NCBI GenBank assembly: GCA_015494735.1
Contig: WGAQ01000129.1
Location: forward strand, 1 to 9,046
Length of the DNA stretch: 9,046 nt
Source of the DNA: Caldifarciminota bacterium
GTDB taxonomy: Bacteria; Hydrothermota; Hydrothermia; LBFQ01; DSFT01
Direction of reading: 5' to 3'
Each line of letters opens with the position of its first letter. Position 1 is the stretch's first letter. The notes beneath the pieces were generated by a model. It saw only the letters and a list, made by a program, of their open reading frames with translations. It was not told the origin of the DNA and did not search any database. Position numbers and translations under genes: made by a program. Of the stretch, positions 4,757 to 9,046 are shown piece by piece.

Positions 4757-7700
4757 ATGGAATGGAGAGGAAAGAAAGTTTCTGAGAGTGCAGAGGTTAT
4801 CTTAAAGAAGGCGGAAGAATTTGCCCGCTCGAGGGGGGAGAATGTGGTCGATACGGACCACCTCCTGAGGGCGCTGTTTTATGCCGATGGGAAGAATCCC
4901 TTCCGCAAGTGGCTGGAGAAGAAGGGGATTCCCGTGGAGACTGCCCGTCAGGAGGTGGACAGGGCTCTGGAGGTCCTCTACTCCCAGATGGAGCAGCTGA
5001 CCGATTCCTACCTGAAGGCCTTCCGGGACCTGAGGAATCAACTGGAATACAACTACTCCTCCTCCTTCGCCGATGAGATACTCAGGGAATTCCTGAAGCA
5101 CGTGGAGAAGTCCATAGAGGATTATCTGAAGGGCAAGAGGGAAAGGGACTTCGTTCAGATTACCGTCCGAAGATGGGTTCCCTCCCACCGCAGGAGCATA
5201 ACCCGCTCTCTCATAGAGGAATTCTTCGGCGACATATTCGAGGAGTTCTTCCCCGAGGAATTCGGCGAGGGGTGGATGATACGGGAGCAGACCATAAGCG
5301 TTCCCCGCTCGCTGGTGGATTCCATAAGGGAAGTGGCCGGCAGATACGGGTACAGGGATGTGGACAGTCTGATTACCACCCTGGCGGATCTGGAGGATAA
5401 GATACGCTCTTCCCTCATCCACCTTTACGACAACGGTATCGACCCCCGCAGAATCGTTCGTCTGGTAAAGAGGAGGATGGGGCTGGACGGAAGGGAACCC
5501 CTCATCTACTCCGTGTTCGTGGAGAGCATTCTGAACAAGGCGGGGGCTGATAAGGATGTAATAGAAGCCAATGCCATAATCGAGGCTCTCTCCGAGATGA
5601 CGAAGACCATCGGGGGGAGCATACTCAATCAACTCCTTGCCAGCATAAGGCAGGCAACAGGTGAAGCAGGAAAAAGGAGTGAGAACATGGGTAAGTTTGC
5701 AGATGAACTCAAAGAGGAAGAAAAGAGCGCGCTGGAGCGCTTTACCATAGACCTTACCGAACTTGCCCGTCAGGGCAAACTGGATCCGGTCATCGGAAGG
5801 GAAAAGGAAATCGCACAGGTCATAGAGGTTCTGGGACGCAAGCAGAAGAACAATCCCGTTCTGGTTGGACCTGCTGGTACCGGTAAGACTGCGATAGTGG
5901 AAGGGCTTGCCCAGAGAATAGTTAAGGGGGATGTTCCCGATTTCCTGAAGAATAAGAGGATACTCCAGCTGGATGTGGGAGCCCTCCTGGCCGGAACCAA
6001 GTACAGGGGAGAGATGGAGGAAAGGACGAAGCAACTCCTGGAGGAGCTCAAGAACAGGGACGACATCATCCTCTTCATCGATGAATTGCATACCATAGTG
6101 GGTGCCGGACGTGCGGAAGGCGCTCCAATGGACCTGTCCAACATGCTCAAGCCCCTTCTGGCCCGCGGTGAAATCAAGGTGATAGGAGCCACCACTCCCG
6201 AAGAGTACAGGAAGTACATAGAGAAGGACCCTGCTCTGGAGAGGAGATTCCAGCCCGTATGGGTGGATGAGCCCGATTACGAATCCACTCTGGAGATACT
6301 GAAGGGACTCAGGCCCCGCTACGAGGAATACCACAAGGTGAAGATAACGGATGATGCTCTGGAGGCGGCGGTGAAACTCTCTTCGAGATACATCCAGGAC
6401 AGAAAACTGCCGGATAAGGCCATAGACGTTATGGACAGGGCTGCTGCCCGCAAGAAGATGAAGGTCCTCTACGAGAAGGAGACCCCGGAGAAGATAAAAG
6501 CGGAACTGGACAGGATCGAAAAGGAGATAGCCAAGGCCCGTGAGGAGAAGAATCAGGAGAAGGTGGAGGAACTTCAGAAAAGGAAGGAGGAACTGGAGAG
6601 CAGGCTCAGGGTCCTCGAGCAGATGGAGAAGGGCGAGGAGGAAATCAGGAAGAAGATAGAGGAACTGGAGAAGAAGGTAAAGGAAGCCGAGGAGAAGGCG
6701 GACCTGGAGGCATGGGAGAAGTACGACAGGGAGCTGCGCCAGCTCAAGAAGCAACTGCTGGAACTCAAGAGGAAGAAGGAAGGTAAAGGGGAGGTGGTGG
6801 TCACCGCTGACGATGTGGCTGAGGTGGTGTCCGAAATCACCGGTATTCCCGTCTCCAAGATGATGGAGGAGGAGAGGCAAAAACTTCTCAAGATGGAGGA
6901 ATTCCTCCATCAGCGTATAGTGGACCAGGAGGAAGCCGTCAGGGCTGTCTCCGAGGCGATAAGGAGGGCAAGGGCCGGCATATCCGACCCCCGCAGACCT
7001 CTGGGTTCCTTCCTCTTCCTCGGTCCCACCGGAGTTGGTAAGACGGAGCTGGCAAAGGCCCTCGCTGAGTTCCTCTTCGGTTCCGAGGATGCCCTGATAA
7101 GGCTGGATATGTCCGAATTCAAGGAGGAGCACTCCGTCGCCAAACTCATTGGAGCACCTCCGGGATACGTGGGCTACGAGGAGGGTGGAAAGCTGACGGA
7201 AGCCGTGAGGCGCAAGCCCTACTCTGTCATCCTCCTCGATGAGATAGAGAAGGCCCATCCCAGGGTATTCGATCTCTTCCTGCAGGTGCTGGACGACGGT
7301 CGCCTGACGGACAGCCAGGGCAGAACGGTCTCCTTCCGCAACACTGTCATCATCATGACATCCAACCTGGGGGCCGAATACCTCAGGGAGTTGATGGAGA
7401 AGTACCAGGAGAGATTCAGGGACGTTTACAAGAGGGGTACCGAAGAGGAGAAGAAGAAACTGGAGGAGGAATTCCAGAGGGACTTCGAGGTGGCCAAGCA
7501 GAGGGTTCTCGACACCGTGAAGAGGTACTTCAGACCCGAATTCCTCAACCGTATAGATGAGATAATCGTCTTCAAGCCCCTCCTCTGGAACCACATACTC
7601 CAGATTGCCAGACTCCTCTTCAACAAACTGGCAAAGAGACTCCAGGAGCAGGGCATCCATATAGAGATTACCGATAGCGCTCTGGAGCTCCTGGCCCTCA

Positions 7701-7882
7701 AGGGATTCGACCCGCTCCTGGGCGCAAGACCCCTCAGGAGGGTAATCCAGAGGGAAATCGAGAACGAGATAAGCAAACTCATCCTCTCCGGTGAAGTCCA
7801 GCAGGGTGATAAGATAATCGTGGACAGGGAAGGGGACAGCTTCACCTTCAGGGTTGAGAAGAAGGAGGAGAAGAGCAAATGA
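4757..7882 (+). CDS. clpB: ClpB-type AAA+ disaggregase with enlarged N-terminal region
   Basis: This 1041-residue cytoplasmic hexameric chaperone threads aggregated protein through its pore, usually with DnaK. Residues ~5-70 match the first Clp N repeat (VDTDHLLRAL). Residues ~75-235 are an unusual insertion containing the aromatic-acidic patch 153-173, and ~240-300 may be the second N repeat. D1 has Walker A GPAGTGKT 371-378, pore loop GTKYRG 413-418 and Walker B IILFIDE 437-443. A coiled-coil M domain of full ClpB length spans ~566-676. D2 has Walker A GPTGVGKT 756-763, pore loop GAPPGYVGY 799-807, Walker B VILLDE 824-829 and sensor-2 GARPLRR. E. coli ClpB has about 857 residues, so roughly 160 extra lie before D1. 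The D2 region ~875-918 is a charged insertion with no IGF/LGF/VGF ClpP-docking tripeptide, so partnership with ClpP is unlikely. The strong Shine-Dalgarno at 4745 sets the start; Met311 may be a second start. Confidence 0.95.
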   Translation: MEWRGKKVSESAEVILKKAEEFARSRGENVVDTDHLLRALFYADGKNPFRKWLEKKGIPVETARQEVDRALEVLYSQMEQLTDSYLKAFRDLRNQLEYNYSSSFADEILREFLKHVEKSIEDYLKGKRERDFVQITVRRWVPSHRRSITRSLIEEFFGDIFEEFFPEEFGEGWMIREQTISVPRSLVDSIREVAGRYGYRDVDSLITTLADLEDKIRSSLIHLYDNGIDPRRIVRLVKRRMGLDGREPLIYSVFVESILNKAGADKDVIEANAIIEALSEMTKTIGGSILNQLLASIRQATGEAGKRSENMGKFADELKEEEKSALERFTIDLTELARQGKLDPVIGREKEIAQVIEVLGRKQKNNPVLVGPAGTGKTAIVEGLAQRIVKGDVPDFLKNKRILQLDVGALLAGTKYRGEMEERTKQLLEELKNRDDIILFIDELHTIVGAGRAEGAPMDLSNMLKPLLARGEIKVIGATTPEEYRKYIEKDPALERRFQPVWVDEPDYESTLEILKGLRPRYEEYHKVKITDDALEAAVKLSSRYIQDRKLPDKAIDVMDRAAARKKMKVLYEKETPEKIKAELDRIEKEIAKAREEKNQEKVEELQKRKEELESRLRVLEQMEKGEEEIRKKIEELEKKVKEAEEKADLEAWEKYDRELRQLKKQLLELKRKKEGKGEVVVTADDVAEVVSEITGIPVSKMMEEERQKLLKMEEFLHQRIVDQEEAVRAVSEAIRRARAGISDPRRPLGSFLFLGPTGVGKTELAKALAEFLFGSEDALIRLDMSEFKEEHSVAKLIGAPPGYVGYEEGGKLTEAVRRKPYSVILLDEIEKAHPRVFDLFLQVLDDGRLTDSQGRTVSFRNTVIIMTSNLGAEYLRELMEKYQERFRDVYKRGTEEEKKKLEEEFQRDFEVAKQRVLDTVKRYFRPEFLNRIDEIIVFKPLLWNHILQIARLLFNKLAKRLQEQGIHIEITDSALELLALKGFDPLLGARPLRRVIQREIENEISKLILSGEVQQGDKIIVDREGDSFTFRVEKKEEKSK
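5675..5689 (+). promoter_or_regulatory. Possible internal translation start in clpB (Met311)
   Basis: Within clpB, AGGAGTGA (5675-5682) stands four bases before the in-frame ATG 5687-5689. AGGAG is a good Shine-Dalgarno and its spacing (7 nt from GGAG) is suitable. Starting here gives MGKFADELKEEEKS followed at once by D1, an N-domain-less ClpB of 731 residues. E. coli ClpB is known to make a similar short form from an internal start. A small hairpin AGCGC(gctgga)GCGCT follows at 5726-5741. Confidence 0.5.
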
Positions 7883-7888
7883 TTTCAT

Positions 7889-7905
7889 GGCCGCCGGAGG
7901 CGGCC
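7889..7905. terminator. Bidirectional hairpin between convergent clpB and glycosyltransferase genes
   Basis: GGCCGCC(gga)GGCGGCC is a perfect 7-bp stem with a three-base loop, placed in the 23-nt gap between the two stop codons. It begins 7 nt after the clpB TGA and abuts the glycosyltransferase TAG. On the plus strand only a loose T-rich stretch follows, and on the minus strand there is no T run, so it may act as an mRNA end-protecting hairpin or weak terminator rather than a classic intrinsic terminator. Confidence 0.6.
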
Positions 7906-8967
7906 CTATTTCGTCTTTATCGTCTTCAATTCGTCTGCGAAGTGCTCGAAATTCCTTTCCCAGTTGGCTTTTTCCTCTATGAGTTTTCTGTTGTGGGGAA
8001 TGGCCTCCTCTATCGATTCCCGGTTCATCGCCCTTTCCAGAGCATCTGCCAGGTCTTCGGGATGACGCGGGGAGAATAGGAGTCCGTTGAATCCGTGGGA
8101 TACCCACTCGTGATTGGGCAGTATATCGGACACCACCGGAAATGCACCCAGGGCCATCGCCTCCAGCATGGAAACAGGACTGGAGTCCACCAGGGATGCA
8201 CTCACGTATATGTGGGCCTTCCCCAGCATGTCCAGGATACTCTCCCTCGGTGAGCCCCCCGTTATGGTTATCAGGTCCTCGATTTCCAGTTTACGTACCA
8301 TTTCCCTGTATCTGCCCGTGTCCTTTCCGGAGGACATCATCCAGAGGTGGAAATTATCCTTACCCCTGTCCTTCAGTATCCTGACGGCGTTTATTATGGT
8401 GGACTGGTTGTATATCCAGTCGTAGTGCCTCCTGAACTCCACGATTCGGAACATCCCTCCTCCCTTTGCATCCGGAACCCTTTTCCGTATTTCCCCGGTG
8501 AGTCCGAAGGGGAATATCCTGATTTTACCGGGCCTCACATCCATTTTTTCCACCATTATCTTCTTCAGGAGATAGGCATCGGCATGGACCAGCAGGGCCT
8601 TCTTCAGAATGTTCCTGTACAGGATGGTCCGGGAAGGCTTCATCCACAGTATATCCCTTCCCCATGGGGAAATCACGTATGGATGACCGGAGAAATATGC
8701 CATAGTTCCATAGTTGGGCACCATGTGGGCGTGCAGTATATGGGGCTGGAATTCCTCTATGGCCCTTTTGAGGTCTCCTATCTTCAGGAGATATTTAAAC
8801 TTGTTGAGCGGGATGCTGGAGGGGTGGAATATCTTTACCCGGGGAGGGATACCGGGTGATGGGGGCTCCAGAGTGAACAGGGCCACCTCGAATCCGTAAT
8901 CCGCATAACTCCTGAGCCACAGGAGGGTATGGATGGATGAGCCGTCCCCGAGGAGCATTATTCTCAT
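7906..8967 (-). CDS. Glycosyltransferase, GT4 family (GT-B fold)
   Basis: This 353-residue cytoplasmic or membrane-associated retaining glycosyltransferase has no clear transmembrane segment. The N-terminal acceptor domain begins RIMLLGDGSSIHTLLWLRSY and contains HILHAHMVPNYGTMAY and YVISPWGRDIL. The C-terminal donor domain has ILDMLGKAHIYVSASLVDSS and LEAMALGAFPVVSD, then NHEWVSHGFNGLLF, as in Glycos_transf_1 proteins. The usual E-x7-E motif reads Asp261-x7-Glu269, a conservative change that I believe occurs in some members of this family. The donor and acceptor cannot be told from sequence; surface polysaccharide or glycoprotein assembly is likely. The start is ATG 8967, preceded by GGGGAG six bases upstream; GTG 8970 is also in frame but too close to that site. 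The stop codon of the upstream gene overlaps the ATG (TGATG), so the gene belongs to an operon extending beyond the window. Confidence 0.88.
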   Translation of the reverse strand: MRIMLLGDGSSIHTLLWLRSYADYGFEVALFTLEPPSPGIPPRVKIFHPSSIPLNKFKYLLKIGDLKRAIEEFQPHILHAHMVPNYGTMAYFSGHPYVISPWGRDILWMKPSRTILYRNILKKALLVHADAYLLKKIMVEKMDVRPGKIRIFPFGLTGEIRKRVPDAKGGGMFRIVEFRRHYDWIYNQSTIINAVRILKDRGKDNFHLWMMSSGKDTGRYREMVRKLEIEDLITITGGSPRESILDMLGKAHIYVSASLVDSSPVSMLEAMALGAFPVVSDILPNHEWVSHGFNGLLFSPRHPEDLADALERAMNRESIEEAIPHNRKLIEEKANWERNFEHFADELKTIKTK

Positions 8968-9046
8968 CACCGGCTCCCCTTCTGCATCAGGAGGACCTCT
9001 CTCAATCTCTCCGTCAGTTCCGGCGTGTAACCAATCTGGTTGAATA
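8967..9046 (-). CDS. C-terminal end of an unidentified gene upstream of the glycosyltransferase (5' partial)
   Basis: The minus strand is open from the right edge to TGA 8969-8967 and encodes 25 residues ending ELTERLREVLLMQKGSR. The stop shares one base with the glycosyltransferase ATG, and that gene's Shine-Dalgarno lies within the final codons, which is typical of a coupled operon and supports this as a real reading frame. The fragment looks like an amphipathic C-terminal helix. It is too short to assign a family; a glycan-related enzyme is a guess from position only. Confidence 0.55.
   Translation of the reverse strand, partial: FNQIGYTPELTERLREVLLMQKGSR

Noticed and set aside
4757..7882. 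Assignment of the AAA+ protein as ClpC or ClpA
   Set aside because: The coiled-coil middle domain is of full ClpB length and there is no IGF/LGF/VGF ClpP-docking loop in D2.
4802..8107. An 1101-codon open frame antisense to clpB, running through the hairpin into the glycosyltransferase gene
   Set aside because: It mirrors clpB, which has every expected catalytic motif. The antisense product is repetitive Leu/Glu/His/Pro sequence with no domain. It arises because the sense codons rarely create stops in that frame.

Overview
The window holds about 9 kb of moderately GC-rich DNA. Arginine AGG and isoleucine ATA codons are frequent, a pattern common in thermophilic anaerobes. The end of an alanine racemase-like gene, a ClpB-type disaggregase and good Shine-Dalgarno sites favour a bacterium. 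No clear -35/-10 promoter pairs are seen, and some upstream AT-rich elements would also fit archaeal TATA boxes, so the domain of life is not settled by this sequence alone. No rRNA, tRNA, CRISPR array, insertion sequence or transposase was found.

Layout from left to right. Bases 2-133 (+) are the 3' end of an alanine racemase-like gene. It runs tail-to-tail into, and overlaps, a 681-residue regulator on the minus strand (103-2148). The regulator has TPR-like repeats followed by a SARP-type winged helix and a bacterial transcriptional activator domain. Upstream of it on the same strand lie a UDP-glucuronate decarboxylase / UDP-xylose synthase gene (2202-3158) and a UDP-glucose 6-dehydrogenase gene (3143-4468). 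These two overlap by 16 nt. A 288-nt divergent intergenic region (4469-4756) follows, with several inverted repeats and a clpB promoter-like region. clpB itself (4757-7882, +) encodes 1041 residues, with an enlarged N-terminal region and a possible internal translation start. It converges, across a 7-bp perfect hairpin, on a GT4-family glycosyltransferase (7906-8967, -). That gene is coupled by a TGATG overlap to the end of another minus-strand gene that leaves the window.

Working together: the dehydrogenase and decarboxylase form the two-step route UDP-glucose -> UDP-glucuronate -> UDP-xylose. This donor would feed surface glycan or glycoprotein assembly, and the nearby GT4 enzyme is a plausible but unproven consumer of such sugars. 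The SARP-like protein directly downstream is a candidate regulator of this carbohydrate locus. ClpB is a heat-shock disaggregase whose position between the sugar genes is probably incidental. The points most worth a second look are the unusual ClpB N-terminal region with its internal ribosome-binding site, the reversed domain order of the SARP-like regulator, and the structured divergent intergenic region.
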